A stretch of DNA of 64,000 nt from Undibacterium sp. CCC3.4. Its GTDB lineage: Bacteria; Pseudomonadota; Gammaproteobacteria; Burkholderiales; Burkholderiaceae_D. Shown one piece after another: positions 16,184 through 25,968 of the stretch; within the stretch, counting starts at the first letter, position 1; each line of letters begins with the position of its first letter. Location of the stretch: NCBI RefSeq assembly GCF_034347425.1, contig NZ_CP133779.1:682001-746000 (forward strand), read 5' to 3'. Both the position numbers and the translations under genes were made by a program. Under the pieces are notes generated by a model. The model was given only the letters and a program-made list of their open reading frames with translations. It ran no database searches and had not been told where the DNA came from.

Positions 16184-17974
16184 TCAGAACAGGTCGGCGT
16201 CGAGAGCCAACAGATTGGCACTGCCGGAACGCGCTTGACGGGTCAGCATCGCGGTTTCCGGATACAGGCGGGCAAAGTAGAAACGCGCCGTCGCCAGTTT
16301 GGCAATATAGAAGCTGTCGCCACCGGCTTGCTTGCTCAAGGCGATTTTCGCCATTTGCGCAAAGAAGTAGCTGTACACCAGATGACCGACCACGCGCAGG
16401 TAAGGCACGGCAGCAGCACCGACTTCATCCGGATTCTGGAAGGCTTTCATGCCGATTTCCATGGTCAGCTTGGTGACTTTGTCGCCCAGCTCAGCCAACG
16501 GTGTCACGAATTCAGACATCGCTTCATCACTGCCATTGGCTTCGACGAAGGCTTGTACCTTGGCGCCGAATTTACGCAGCTTGGCCCCGTTGTCCATGAG
16601 AATCTTGCGGCCCAACAGATCGAGCGATTGCACGGTGTTGGTGCCTTCGTAAATCATATTGATACGCGAATCACGCACATACTGCTCCATGCCCCATTCA
16701 GCGATGAAACCGTGCCCACCGTATACCTGCAAACATTCCGAAGTGGCAGCCCAAGCATTGTCGGTAATGAAGGCTTTGATAACGGGCGTGAGCAAAGCGA
16801 CTTCATCGGCACAATCTTTGCGCACTTGTTCATCCGGGTGATTCAATTCTTTATCGAGCTGCAAAGCGACATACGAACAGAAGGCACGCGCGCCTTCGGC
16901 ATAGGCTTTAGCGGTCAACAACATGCGCCGCACATCGGCATGCACGATGATAGGGTCAGCCGGTTTGTCCGGTGCTTTCGGTCCCGACAGGCTGCGCATC
17001 TGGATGCGATCTTTGGCATAGACCACGGCATTTTGATAGGCCACTTCGGTCAAACCCAAGCCTTGCATACCGACGCCGAGACGGGCCGCATTCATGAACA
17101 CGAACATCGCGTTCAAACCTTTGTGCGGTCCGCCGATGAGCCAAGCGGTAGCACCATCGAGATTCATTTGGCAAGTCGAATTGCCATGGATGCCCATTTT
17201 TTCTTCGATCGCGCCGCAGAAAATCGGATTGCGCGCGCCGTTGGAGCCATCCGCATTCGGTAAAAATTTCGGTACGATGAAGAGCGAAATACCCTTCGAG
17301 CCTTCCGGTGCACCAGGCAAACGCGCCAGCACCAGATGAACGATGTTATCAGCCATATCGTGCTCACCGGCCGAGATGAAAATCTTGGCGCCGCTGATGC
17401 GGTACGAACCATCGTCTTGTGGTTCGGCTTTCGAACGCAGCATGCCCAAGTCAGTGCCGCAATGCGGTTCGGTCAGGCACATGGTGCCGGTCCATTCGCC
17501 GGAAATCAGTTTCGGCAAGTACAGATCTTTTTGTTCTTGCGTGCCGTGTTCGTGGATGCATTCGTAGGCACCATGCGAGAGACCCGGGTACATGGTCCAG
17601 GCTTGATTAGCCGAATTCATCATTTCATAGAAGGAATTATTGACTACCAAAGGCAAGCCTTGGCCGCCGAATTCCGGATCGCACGACAACGCCGGCCAGC
17701 CGGCTTGCACATATTGTTTGTAGGCTTCTTTAAAACCTTTCGGGGTAGTAACGGCATGCGTGCTTTTGTCGTGATGACAGCCTTCGCGGTCGCCCGAATG
17801 ATTGATAGGAAACAGCACCTCAGAAGTGAATTTGCCGCCTTCTTCCAAAATCTGGTTGATGATATCGGTATCGACTTCAGCATGCTTAGGCAATTGCTTG
17901 AGTTCAGATTCCACATTCAATAATTCATGCAACACAAACTGCATATCACGCAATGGTGCGATATATTGACCCAT
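16184..17974 (-). CDS. fadE: acyl-CoA dehydrogenase, long (about 600-residue) FadE type
   Basis: 596 residues; AGGAG lies six bases before the ATG. Family signatures are present: CLTEPHCGTDLG (FAD/substrate loop), ISGAKIFISAGEHD, and the C-terminal YGGHGFIAEWGMEQYVRDSRI with the catalytic-base region GTNTVQSLDL. The extra N-terminal and C-terminal segments match the large acyl-CoA dehydrogenases paired with FadN-FadA. It catalyses the first, FAD-dependent step and passes electrons to ETF. It is preceded in the same direction by a TetR gene. Confidence 0.93.
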   Translation of the reverse strand: MGQYIAPLRDMQFVLHELLNVESELKQLPKHAEVDTDIINQILEEGGKFTSEVLFPINHSGDREGCHHDKSTHAVTTPKGFKEAYKQYVQAGWPALSCDPEFGGQGLPLVVNNSFYEMMNSANQAWTMYPGLSHGAYECIHEHGTQEQKDLYLPKLISGEWTGTMCLTEPHCGTDLGMLRSKAEPQDDGSYRISGAKIFISAGEHDMADNIVHLVLARLPGAPEGSKGISLFIVPKFLPNADGSNGARNPIFCGAIEEKMGIHGNSTCQMNLDGATAWLIGGPHKGLNAMFVFMNAARLGVGMQGLGLTEVAYQNAVVYAKDRIQMRSLSGPKAPDKPADPIIVHADVRRMLLTAKAYAEGARAFCSYVALQLDKELNHPDEQVRKDCADEVALLTPVIKAFITDNAWAATSECLQVYGGHGFIAEWGMEQYVRDSRINMIYEGTNTVQSLDLLGRKILMDNGAKLRKFGAKVQAFVEANGSDEAMSEFVTPLAELGDKVTKLTMEIGMKAFQNPDEVGAAAVPYLRVVGHLVYSYFFAQMAKIALSKQAGGDSFYIAKLATARFYFARLYPETAMLTRQARSGSANLLALDADLF

Positions 17975-18038
17975 GATTTTCTCCTGACGACAAAGTTAAA
18001 CTAAATTTAGAAACACTTTTCAAGGCCGCTGCCAGTAC

Positions 18039-18662
18039 TTATACAGTGCTGTGGCGCGGCGCATAACATTCAATCAATCTCTCAAACCCGGCTTGCGCCC
18101 TATCCACACTGCCCGGTTTGCGCAAAAACCGCGCATCATGGTGCAGCGCCAGGATGAGGCCATACATGTCATACACAATCTGATCGGCATCGACCTCGCT
18201 ACTGAGATGACCGAGCGTGATCGCCTGACTGGCAGCGCGCTGTAAGGCCCCCTGCCAAGCCCGCACCATGCCGACTAATTCATCGCGGATCGGACCGGGA
18301 CGGTCATCGTATTCGGCCGCACCACTGATGTAGATACAACCGGAAGCGATTTCAACCGTGACGCGCTTGATCCACAGTGCAAACATCGACTGCAGACGCG
18401 GCAAACCGCGCTCTTCTTTCATGCTCGGATAAAATACTTCCTGCTCGAAATGGTGGTGATACAACTTCAACACTTCGATTTGCAAATCTTCCCGCGAACC
18501 GAAATGGGCGAACACGCCAGACTTGCTCATGTTCATCTTGTCGGCCAACAAACCGATCGTCAGTCCTTCTATACCGTCCCGACTGGCAGCGTCGAGCGCT
18601 ACGTCGAGAATGGCGGCGCGGGTCAATTCACCCTTGCGCATGAATTTCGATGTCATATTCAT
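18039..18662 (-). CDS. TetR-family regulator, probable repressor of the fatty-acid operon
   Basis: 207 residues. The N-terminal helix-turn-helix is clear (LTIGLLADKMNMSKSGVFAHF), followed by a ligand-binding half. Two ATGs are possible (18662 and 18656). It lies directly upstream of the acyl-CoA dehydrogenase gene on the same strand, with 64 bases between them. This arrangement is typical of acyl-CoA-sensing repressors such as those controlling beta-oxidation in Proteobacteria. That it binds an acyl-CoA is inferred from position only. A 22-bp inverted repeat lies 57-78 bases before its start. Confidence 0.85.
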   Translation of the reverse strand: MNMTSKFMRKGELTRAAILDVALDAASRDGIEGLTIGLLADKMNMSKSGVFAHFGSREDLQIEVLKLYHHHFEQEVFYPSMKEERGLPRLQSMFALWIKRVTVEIASGCIYISGAAEYDDRPGPIRDELVGMVRAWQGALQRAASQAITLGHLSSEVDADQIVYDMYGLILALHHDARFLRKPGSVDRAQAGFERLIECYAPRHSTV

Positions 18663-18718
18663 ATTACATTGCTTATTTGAGATGCTTTTGCTTACATAAT
18701 GCTATGCAAACAGAAAAT

Positions 18719-18740
18719 TAATCGAACGCTCGTACTATTA
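18719..18740. promoter_or_regulatory. candidate TetR operator
   Basis: TAATCGAACG-CT-CGTACTATTA is an inverted repeat with 8 of 10 positions matching between half-sites. It lies in the gap upstream of the tetR gene. TetR-family repressors commonly bind such sites near their own gene. Not tested against any known motif. Confidence 0.4.
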
Positions 18741-18862
18741 GCCAGAGCGCAGTAAATGTCAAACCCGATTCGTAGAGGAGAGTATCTATTTGTTTTATCA
18801 GAGGGGTAGCGCAGCAAGGCTTGCGCGCCGCCGTCATTGACGCAACAAGAGCTGGCACAGGC

Positions 18863-19249
18863 TCAGTAATCATCACGCACTGCCGTCAATGCACGCCGCT
18901 CACGTTTGCTTGGTCGCCCGGGCAGCACGGCGGCCGGTTCGCGGGAATACTTGCGTTCCTCGCTGCGTTGCTGGCGTTGCTCCAGGCTGGCGGCAGTTTC
19001 TTCATACATGGTTTGCGCCACCACAGCGCTGCCGCGTAACGCCAACAAGCGCAGTACGCGTAATTCGGTACGCTGCTCGCCATGCTCGACCACGAGTACA
19101 TCGCCGATGTGCAGCTCCTGTGCCGGCTTGACGCGCGCTTGATTGCGTTGCACGCGGCCGAGATCGACGGCGTGGGTGGCCAGACTGCGGGTTTTGAAAA
19201 AACGCGCGGCCCACAGCCATTTATCGATGCGCAAGGTGGAATTCGTCAT
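18863..19249 (-). CDS. hslR: S4-domain RNA-binding protein, heat shock protein 15 (HslR)
   Basis: 128 residues from the ATG at 19249; the upstream extension is not family-like. The S4 domain occupies the first 60 residues (RIDKWLWAARFFKTRSLA, then GRVQRNQARVKPAQELHIGD). The C-terminal part is charged and basic (RQQRSEERKYSREPA), as in Hsp15. Hsp15 binds stalled 50S subunits carrying a nascent chain and helps recycle them. It is divergent from the TetR gene at 19478. Confidence 0.9.
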   Translation of the reverse strand: MTNSTLRIDKWLWAARFFKTRSLATHAVDLGRVQRNQARVKPAQELHIGDVLVVEHGEQRTELRVLRLLALRGSAVVAQTMYEETAASLEQRQQRSEERKYSREPAAVLPGRPSKRERRALTAVRDDY

Positions 19250-19477
19250 GATGGACCGTTTACATAAATTTTGGTACGTGCATACTATTTTGATGCAATG
19301 TAGCGCAGCGCAAGACCAAACGCCAGCCATTTATCGAATCTGTTAAGAGCAAAGCAAATTTTCCCATGTTGCAGCGCGCATAGACAGCCAGCCACAGGCC
19401 CGTACAATCGAGTCGATAAACATTTCATGCAATAACGGCAAGGCCCATAAATAACCGGTCTGGGGAAGGCAAAACGG

Positions 19478-20080
19478 ATGAACTCAGTCGATGAGTTGAG
19501 CGGTAAAAAGCGTTCGATTTTGATTGCTGCGGAAAAATGCTTTGCCGCGCAAAGCTATGAAGGCGTCTCGATCCGCGATATTGCGCATGAAGCGAATGTG
19601 CCGGTAGCACTGGTCGGTTACTACTTTGGCGCAAAAAATCAGTTGTACCACGCCATCTTCGAATACCACAGCGCCTACCTCAATGAGCGCTTACTGGCAT
19701 TGCGCGCCACCCGTCACGGCCACACTGTCGAACTCGACGCAGTCTTGGCCGCTTTCGTGCGACCACTACTGCAACTGCGCGAACAGACAGAAAGCGCCGA
19801 TTTCGCCCGTATGGTCATGCGTGGTGTAATCGACCGCCACGAAGCCAGCGAGCGCATCCGCGCCGACTTTTATGCGCCGATGGCCGATGAACTCATCGCC
19901 GCACTGCAAGACGCCCTGCCGCTGGCCACCCAGACCAGCCTGTGCCGCAGCTATCAATGGGCGCTTGGTGCCTTGCTACATCATGTGCTGGCGGCCGACC
20001 CGGGCGGCGACGAGGCCGCCGACGATGCGGCCTTGCTGCGCTTTCTCAGCCATGGCATCCGTGCCGCGAATGCCATCTAG
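19478..20080 (+). CDS. TetR-family transcriptional regulator
   Basis: 200 residues. The helix-turn-helix reads VSIRDIAHEANVPVALVGYY followed by FGAKNQLYHAIFEYHSAYL. The C-terminal region resembles the CecR/YbiH-type TetR proteins (ADFARMVMRGVIDRHEASERI). It is preceded by a GGGGAAGG purine tract. In E. coli the CecR family sits beside membrane genes; here it converges with the clsB-like gene five bases away. Targets are unknown. The S4-domain gene is divergent. Confidence 0.82.
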   Translation: MNSVDELSGKKRSILIAAEKCFAAQSYEGVSIRDIAHEANVPVALVGYYFGAKNQLYHAIFEYHSAYLNERLLALRATRHGHTVELDAVLAAFVRPLLQLREQTESADFARMVMRGVIDRHEASERIRADFYAPMADELIAALQDALPLATQTSLCRSYQWALGALLHHVLAADPGGDEAADDAALLRFLSHGIRAANAI

Positions 20081-20085
20081 CAGTC

Positions 20086-21243
20086 CTAACCATAATTGCC
20101 GAACGTCAAAATCCGCATCATGCCGCGATACACCAGATATGCAAAGCCATACCAAGCGCGGCGCTGCCATGGTTGATTGGCGTAATCTGCCAATAACACT
20201 TCCACCCCATCGGCCACGCCTTTTTCCAGTTCGCCGGCCAGACGATTGGTAAACGCCAGATCGCGGATGACAAGATTGGCTTCGTGATTCAAAAACAAGC
20301 TAAGCCCGTCGACATTGCTCGAACCGACCGTGGACCAATCATCATCGACCACGGCGACCTTGGCATGCAGCTGGGTTTTACGGTATTCGACGATACGTAT
20401 GCCATTACGCAACAATTTCGGATAATACGAATGGGTAACGGCATCTTGCAGGGCAAACTGGCCTACCCCGATCAACAAGGTAACCGAGACTCCGCGCGCT
20501 GCCGCGCTGCTCAGAGCGCGCCGGAATTTACGCCCGGGAGCAAAATACGGCGTCACCAAAATCGCCCGTGTATGCGCTTTGCCGAGCGCATGCAAGTAAG
20601 CTTTTTGTATCGTCACGCGGTTACGCAAATTATCGCGCACCACCAGCGCCGCGCTGCTTTGCGCCGCGACCGTGGCATCTTTGCTCAAATCGCGCATGAG
20701 CTCAATGCGCGTCAGCCAGCCCAAGCGACCGGTGCGACGCCATTGCGACTCGACTTCAAAATGCACATGCGGCACCAAGGGGCCGACCAGCTTCACGGCA
20801 AAATCCCAGCGTGGAAACGGTAACAGTTGCTCGCGCCCGTCGTCGGAAATATGGTCGTCGATAATATTCAGACCGCCGACGAAGGCCAAACCCATATCGA
20901 CCACACAGATTTTTCTGTGGGTGCGCGCCAGCCCGTGTCCGAACCAAGGATTAAAGCAACGGCAAGCAACCCCGCCGTCGTGCAAGACGCGCGCCAGCCG
21001 TTCGGCAGCGACACGACCGCTGCCCAGCCAATCAATCACCACGCGCACCATCACGCCACGCTGTACCGCCGCAATCAAGGCATTGCGTACGCGTGCAGCG
21101 GTTTCATCGTGGGCAAAGATATACGTTTCCAGATACACCTGACGATGCGCACCATCAATTGCTGCCAGCAAGGCTGTAAAATATTCACCGCCACAATGCA
21201 GCAATTGCACATCATTACCGTCGATGTAATGAAACTTGCTCAT
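20086..21243 (-). CDS. clsB: cardiolipin synthase B-like phospholipase D protein
   Basis: 385 residues from the ATG at 21243, which overlaps the stop of the upstream gene as TGATG (translational coupling). Two phospholipase D HKD motifs are intact: HRKICVVDMGLAFVGGLNI and HAKVAVVDDDWSTVGSSN. Length and motifs fit ClsB (YbhO), which makes cardiolipin from phosphatidyl donors at the inner membrane. In E. coli clsB (ybhO) is next to ybhP, an endonuclease/phosphatase-fold protein; the same pairing is seen here. Confidence 0.9.
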   Translation of the reverse strand: MSKFHYIDGNDVQLLHCGGEYFTALLAAIDGAHRQVYLETYIFAHDETAARVRNALIAAVQRGVMVRVVIDWLGSGRVAAERLARVLHDGGVACRCFNPWFGHGLARTHRKICVVDMGLAFVGGLNIIDDHISDDGREQLLPFPRWDFAVKLVGPLVPHVHFEVESQWRRTGRLGWLTRIELMRDLSKDATVAAQSSAALVVRDNLRNRVTIQKAYLHALGKAHTRAILVTPYFAPGRKFRRALSSAAARGVSVTLLIGVGQFALQDAVTHSYYPKLLRNGIRIVEYRKTQLHAKVAVVDDDWSTVGSSNVDGLSLFLNHEANLVIRDLAFTNRLAGELEKGVADGVEVLLADYANQPWQRRAWYGFAYLVYRGMMRILTFGNYG

Positions 21244-22052
21244 CAGCGCACGGTCGACAACAACTCGAGATGGGCGGTAATCGGTACGTGGTCGGACAAA
21301 CTGTCCCACGGCGCACCTTTGAGCACTTGTGCATCGCGGACTTGAAAACCGCGCAGATACATCCGGTCCAAACACAGCCAAGGCAAACCGGCAGGGAAGG
21401 TGCGCGCATGGGGGGCACTGGCAGCGGAAAAAAATTGACTGATACTTTTGCGTGAAAACGGTGCCTGCGCCAGCTTACCACCAACATCGAAGGCTTCCAC
21501 CACACCGAGCTGTTCATACAAGGCCGCGCTCAGACTCTGGCTCCAATCATTGAAATCACCGGCGATGATCAGCGGTGCATCGGCCGGGGTATCGCGCGCA
21601 ATAGTGGCGATCAGCGCCTGCACTTGGCGGCGCCGACTGGCGGCAAACAGGCCCAGATGGACGACAAAGCAATGGACCTCGGCGGCACCGGCCTGCACCA
21701 CCGCATGCAAGATACCACGCTGCTCATAGGCATGATCGGAAACGTCATGATTGACTTGTGAAGCAATAGGAAAACGACTGAGCAGCGCATTACCATGGTG
21801 GCCATGCTCATAAATGGCATTCATTCCATAGGCAAAATGGTGCGAATCGCCAGCCAGATACTCATGCTGCCCCGCTTGCGGCCACAAGGCATGACGCCGC
21901 GCATGGTGATCATGCTGGCCTTGCACTTCCTGTAAGAACACCAAATCGGCATCGAGCGCCATCACCGCCTCTTTGATATTGTGAATTCGCGTCTGTCGCC
22001 CGAATGCGCTGACGCCCTTATGAATATTATAGGTCGCGATTCGCAGTTGCAT
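21243..22052 (-). CDS. endonuclease/exonuclease/phosphatase family protein, YbhP-like
   Basis: 269 residues with the DNase I-like fold signatures: ATYNIHKG at the N-terminus, FLQEVQGQ (metal-binding glutamate), NALLSRFPI, IAGDFNDW and the C-terminal LSDHVPITAHL. It is coupled to clsB through the TGATG overlap. Members of this fold hydrolyse phosphodiesters or lipid headgroups. The steady pairing with cardiolipin synthase suggests a membrane-lipid role, but the substrate is not known. Confidence 0.88.
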   Translation of the reverse strand: MQLRIATYNIHKGVSAFGRQTRIHNIKEAVMALDADLVFLQEVQGQHDHHARRHALWPQAGQHEYLAGDSHHFAYGMNAIYEHGHHGNALLSRFPIASQVNHDVSDHAYEQRGILHAVVQAGAAEVHCFVVHLGLFAASRRRQVQALIATIARDTPADAPLIIAGDFNDWSQSLSAALYEQLGVVEAFDVGGKLAQAPFSRKSISQFFSAASAPHARTFPAGLPWLCLDRMYLRGFQVRDAQVLKGAPWDSLSDHVPITAHLELLSTVR

Positions 22053-22062
22053 GCCGTCCTTG

Positions 22063-22521
22063 TCAAATTATCTTGTGCTCGTTTCGCTGTGGCAATTGTA
22101 AAATCGCTTCTGCATTCGATGCCGAAAAACACTTATCGGCCGCCTCTTTCCAACTCAGCCACTGATATTGCAAATGCTCGCGTGGGGCCAGTTGCACCGC
22201 AACTTGGGTCGGAACGCATAAGCCGAACACATGCTCGGTATTATGCGTGATCCCGCTGGCATAACGATGCCGCCAACGCGGATAGATCTCGTAGACATGA
22301 GAAAGCTGCCAATCGTTCAATTGGAATTGATCTGCATCAATACCCGTCTCTTCGCCAACTTCGCGTACCGCGGTCAGACGCAATGCTTCGTCTTCCATAT
22401 CTTTGGAACCGGTGACCGATTGCCAGAAACCGGGATGATCTGCGCGTTCGAGCAGTAATACATCGTATTGTGGGGTATAAATGACAACGAGAACCGATTC
22501 GGGAATTTTGTGTTGCGGCAT
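22063..22521 (-). CDS. nudB: dihydroneopterin triphosphate diphosphatase
   Basis: 152 residues from the ATG at 22521; an ATG three codons earlier (22530) is equally possible, and neither has a good ribosome-binding site. The Nudix box is complete (GSKDMEDEALRLTAVREVGEETGI seen as G-x5-E-x7-REV-x-EE-x-G). The N-terminal ESVLVVIYTPQYDVLLLER and FWQSVTGS are typical of NudB. It removes pyrophosphate from dihydroneopterin triphosphate in folate synthesis. It lies 10 bases before the ybhP-like gene, in the same direction. Confidence 0.9.
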   Translation of the reverse strand: MPQHKIPESVLVVIYTPQYDVLLLERADHPGFWQSVTGSKDMEDEALRLTAVREVGEETGIDADQFQLNDWQLSHVYEIYPRWRHRYASGITHNTEHVFGLCVPTQVAVQLAPREHLQYQWLSWKEAADKCFSASNAEAILQLPQRNEHKII

Positions 22522-22588
22522 AGTTAACATGAGTGAATAAATGGCAAAACCCTATTCTAGTCTCTTTCTGGAAAGCACTGGTTCAGGC

Positions 22589-22629
22589 AAAAAAAAAGCC
22601 GGTACGCGCCGCAAGGGGCGCACACCGGC
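22589..22629 (-). terminator. Rho-independent terminator of the cache-protein gene
   Basis: On the minus strand GCCGGTGTGCGCCCC and a matching GGCGCGTACCGGC form a long stem, followed by about nine T. It starts about 20 bases after the stop at 22650. Confidence 0.88.
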
Positions 22630-22649
22630 AGGCTCGACGGACGGGAAAA

Positions 22650-23123
22650 TTATTTTTCGAAATAAGTTCCGACGCACAACATGGTGTCACCGGCACCGCG
22701 CTCACAGTAAGACTTTTTCAATTCATACGTCTGGGTGGCTGGATTATTGAATTTGTAGGGTCCGTACCACCCCTTGCCTGAGGCTTTGACCAAATCAATC
22801 ATGCCCTTGACGAAGGCATTGCCATCGACATCTTTAATAGAAAGCAAATTCTTGCCGACCATTTTAGGGTTTGCCCCTTGCGCAATGCACTCGCCATTGA
22901 AATCATAAGCGAAGACATACAGATCTTTGTGTTTAAAGGCCCCATCAGGATGCTCAGTAAACGCCTTATAAGCCTTTTCTGGCCCAACTGACTTCACCAA
23001 GGCGACCGCCTTCTTCACCATCTCCTGTACTTCGGCTTCGCTGCCATGGTCGGCGGCTGACACAGCCGAACTGGCCAGGCACGCGATGGCGGCCAGCAGT
23101 GTAATGCGTGAGAACGATGTCAT
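22650..23123 (-). CDS. periplasmic single-Cache-domain protein
   Basis: 157 residues with a signal peptide (MTSFSRITLLAAIACLASSA, then VSA/AD) and AAGGAAG before the ATG. The mature part is one sCache_2 domain: AYKAFTEHPDGAFKHKDLYV, FDFNGECIAQGANPKMVGKN and a C-terminal pair of cysteines (YCERG, MLCVG). Such free Cache proteins are common in Proteobacteria and may bind small organic ligands in the periplasm. It has its own terminator and a 330-base upstream gap, so it is probably a single-gene unit placed between nudB and aspS. Confidence 0.85.
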   Translation of the reverse strand: MTSFSRITLLAAIACLASSAVSAADHGSEAEVQEMVKKAVALVKSVGPEKAYKAFTEHPDGAFKHKDLYVFAYDFNGECIAQGANPKMVGKNLLSIKDVDGNAFVKGMIDLVKASGKGWYGPYKFNNPATQTYELKKSYCERGAGDTMLCVGTYFEK

Positions 23124-23404
23124 GTTACTTCCTTGCTGTAGGGTAAATACAAAAAAACCATGCTTGCTAATTGCTTATAGCATGCCCAGCAAACCAACAA
23201 GACCAAGGACACAAGAGTTGACATTGCTGCTTCGCAATGTATCAGTGCGCTATTTTTTTGCGTTTTGTTTCATGCTCAAAGCGCTTGATGCCTTATCGTC
23301 ACACTTAAGGAAGGGCAGATTTGGTAAAGAACGCGCGACCATGGCAATTGCCCTATGCAATATTGGAAAAAGCTTGTTGAAGCTTTACTTCGTTGAACTT
23401 AGTC
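23124..23404. other. gap upstream of the cache-protein gene
   Basis: No protein gene. It should hold the promoter of the leftward cache gene. ACATTGC-TGCTTC-GCAATGT (about 23220-23239) forms a small hairpin with a T-run about 11 bases later, too far away for a normal terminator. Confidence 0.4.
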
Positions 23405-23436
23405 AAAAAAAAAGCGCCGCCAGGCGTCGCTTTTTT
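23405..23436 (-). terminator. terminator after aspS
   Basis: AGCG-CGCC and GGCG-CGCT form a stem with one mismatch and a three-base loop, with a T-run on both strands (A9 on one side, T6 on the other). It lies 18 bases past the aspS stop and could act in both directions. Confidence 0.8.
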
Positions 23437-23453
23437 AGATCGAGCAAGCAAAC

Positions 23454-25259
23454 TCAGCCTTTAATGACCGGCTCCGCAGCGCGCAAACGAATATGCAGTT
23501 CGCGCAATTGTTTTTCATCCACAGCCGATGGCGCTTGCGTGAGCAAGCACTGCGCGCGCTGGGTTTTCGGGAAAGCGATCACGTCGCGGATCGATTCGGC
23601 ACCGGTCATCATGGTAACGATACGATCGAGACCGAAGGCCAGACCACCGTGCGGTGGCGCGCCGTATTGCAAGGCGTCAAGCAGGAAGCCGAATTTCAAT
23701 TGCGCTTCGTCATCACTGATATTAAGCGCGCGGAACACTTTGCTCTGCACGTCGGCACGATGGATACGCACCGAACCGCCGCCGAGTTCCCAACCGTTCA
23801 AGACCATGTCGTAAGCCTTGGCGATGCACTTGCCCGGATCGGTTTCCATCAAATCTTCATGGCCATCTTTCGGTGCCGTGAACGGATGATGCGTGGCCGA
23901 CCAGCGGTTATTGGCTTCGTCATGTTCAAACATCGGGAAGTCGACTACCCACAGCGGACGCCAAGCATCTTCGAACAAGCCATTGGCCTTGCCGAACACG
24001 CTGTGACCGATTTTGACGCGCAAGGCACCGATGGCATCGTTAACCACTTTGGCTTTGTCGGCACCGAAGAAAATCAGATCGCCATCTTGGGCACCGGTTT
24101 TTTCCAGTATCGCGGTCAAAGCAGCATCGTGCAAGTTTTTGACGATAGGTGATTGCAAGCCATCGCGCCCCAAGGCTTTTTCATTGACCTTGATGTAAGC
24201 CAGACCGCGCGCGCCGTAGATGGCAACGAATTGGGTGTAAGCGTCGATTTCGGAACGCGGCATGTTGGCACCACCCGGTACGCGCAAACCGACCACGCGG
24301 CCGTTGGGCAAGTTAGCGGCAGCAGAAAAGACTTTGAAGTCGACATCTTGCATCACTTCGGTCAATTCGGTGAATTGCAACTTGACGCGCATGTCCGGCT
24401 TGTCGGAACCATACAGGCCCATCGCTTCGGCGAATTCCATCACTGGAAATGGATCAGGCAAGTCGATGTCGAGGGTGTTTTTGAACACCAGGCGTATCAT
24501 GCCTTCAAACATATCGCGAATTTCTTGTTCAGACATGAACGAAGTTTCGCAATCAATCTGGGTAAATTCAGGTTGACGATCGGCGCGCAAATCTTCATCG
24601 CGGAAGCATTTGGTGATTTGGTAATAGCGGTCGAAGTTGGCCACCATCAGCAATTGTTTAAACAATTGCGGCGACTGTGGCAGAGCAAAAAATTCACCGG
24701 CATTCACGCGTGACGGTACCAGATAATCGCGCGCACCTTCTGGGGTCGATTTGGTCAACATCGGTGTTTCGATATCGATGAAGCCATTGGCGTCGAGGAA
24801 TTTGCGAACTTCCATGGCGACCTTGTAACGCAGGCGCAGGTTGTTTTGCATTTGCGGACGGCGCAGATCGAGCACGCGGTGCGTTAAGCGAGTGGTTTCC
24901 GACAAATTGTCGTCGTCGAGCTGGAACGGCGGCGTCACGGAAGGATTGAGGATTTCCACATTGTGCGCCAGCACTTCGATCTTGCCTGATTTCAGGTTGG
25001 CATTGGTAGTGCCATCCGGACGTGCGCGCACGATGCCGGTAATGCGCAGACAGAATTCATTGCGTACCGATTCCGCAGCGGCAAACACGTCGGCACGGTC
25101 GGGGTCGCAGACCACTTGTACCAAACCTTCGCGATCGCGCAGATCGATGAAGATCACGCCGCCGTGATCGCGGCGACGATGCACCCAGCCGCACAGGCTG
25201 ACGGTTTGGCCGAGTAAGTCCTCAGTAGTGAGGCCGCAGTAATGGGTACGCATGGACAT
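23454..25259 (-). CDS. aspS: aspartyl-tRNA synthetase
   Basis: 601 residues from the ATG at 25259 (MSMRTHYCG), with AGG a few bases upstream; MRTHYCG at 25253 is possible. It is bacterial type: N-terminal OB-fold anticodon-binding domain ([20 protein letters not shown]), class II motif 2 ([20 protein letters not shown]), a GAD insertion domain (about 300-420), and motif 3 near the C-terminus ([14 protein letters not shown]). Many betaproteobacteria use a non-discriminating AspRS with GatCAB; this cannot be decided from the sequence alone. It follows fmdB and the DUF502 gene in the same direction. Confidence 0.97.
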   Translation of the reverse strand: MSMRTHYCGLTTEDLLGQTVSLCGWVHRRRDHGGVIFIDLRDREGLVQVVCDPDRADVFAAAESVRNEFCLRITGIVRARPDGTTNANLKSGKIEVLAHNVEILNPSVTPPFQLDDDNLSETTRLTHRVLDLRRPQMQNNLRLRYKVAMEVRKFLDANGFIDIETPMLTKSTPEGARDYLVPSRVNAGEFFALPQSPQLFKQLLMVANFDRYYQITKCFRDEDLRADRQPEFTQIDCETSFMSEQEIRDMFEGMIRLVFKNTLDIDLPDPFPVMEFAEAMGLYGSDKPDMRVKLQFTELTEVMQDVDFKVFSAAANLPNGRVVGLRVPGGANMPRSEIDAYTQFVAIYGARGLAYIKVNEKALGRDGLQSPIVKNLHDAALTAILEKTGAQDGDLIFFGADKAKVVNDAIGALRVKIGHSVFGKANGLFEDAWRPLWVVDFPMFEHDEANNRWSATHHPFTAPKDGHEDLMETDPGKCIAKAYDMVLNGWELGGGSVRIHRADVQSKVFRALNISDDEAQLKFGFLLDALQYGAPPHGGLAFGLDRIVTMMTGAESIRDVIAFPKTQRAQCLLTQAPSAVDEKQLRELHIRLRAAEPVIKG

Positions 25260-25326
25260 ATTCTTACCTGTATTGAAAATTAATAATGTTTTTTTGGGGA
25301 TGCCGGTGTGCTGCACCGGCACACAC

Positions 25327-25932
25327 TTATTTGCTTGGTGGTGCAAGATCGGGCGCCACCACACCCATGGACACGATGTATTTCAGGGCGGCATCAACAC
25401 TCATGTCGAGTTCGATAGCCTCGGCTTTCGGCAACATCAGGAAAAAACCTGAGGTTGGGTTAGGCGTGGTTGGAACATACACGCTGACATAGTCGCCCTG
25501 CAAATAATTGGCCACATCGCCACCCGGCACGCCGGTCAAGAAGGCGATAGTCCAGCAACCGGCACGCGGGTATTCGATCAAGACCGCTTTACGAAACGCG
25601 TTGCCAGACGAAGAAAACAAGGTGTCCGAGACTTGCTTGACGCTGGAATAAATTGAATTGACGATGGGTATGCGATTGAGCAAGGCTTCCCAGCCTTTGA
25701 CCACATAATTACCGATGAAGTTCTGCGCCAACAAGCCGGTAACGAAAATGATCAGTAAGGTCAGGATAGAGCCGATGCCGAGCACTTGGAAGCCAACCAG
25801 TTTCTCAGGGCGCCATTCTGGTGGCAGCAGCAACAAGGATTGGTCCATCGTGCTGATGATGGCATGCAGTACCCACAGCGTGATAGCCAAGGGAACAAGA
25901 ATCAGCAAGCCGGTGATGAAGTATTTACGCAT
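25327..25932 (-). CDS. DUF502 family membrane protein
   Basis: 201 residues. There are two membrane helices near the N-terminus ([20 protein letters not shown] and about 55-77, [17 protein letters not shown]). DUF502 signatures follow: [20 protein letters not shown] and FLTGVPGGD. It is conserved between fmdB and aspS in betaproteobacteria; the reason is not known. Plant relatives (COV proteins) affect vascular patterning, which does not tell us the bacterial role. No strong ribosome-binding site is seen. Confidence 0.9.
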   Translation of the reverse strand: MRKYFITGLLILVPLAITLWVLHAIISTMDQSLLLLPPEWRPEKLVGFQVLGIGSILTLLIIFVTGLLAQNFIGNYVVKGWEALLNRIPIVNSIYSSVKQVSDTLFSSSGNAFRKAVLIEYPRAGCWTIAFLTGVPGGDVANYLQGDYVSVYVPTTPNPTSGFFLMLPKAEAIELDMSVDAALKYIVSMGVVAPDLAPPSK

Positions 25933-25968
25933 AGGTTCAATGGATGGATCAGAAAAAGCGCGCCGGGC

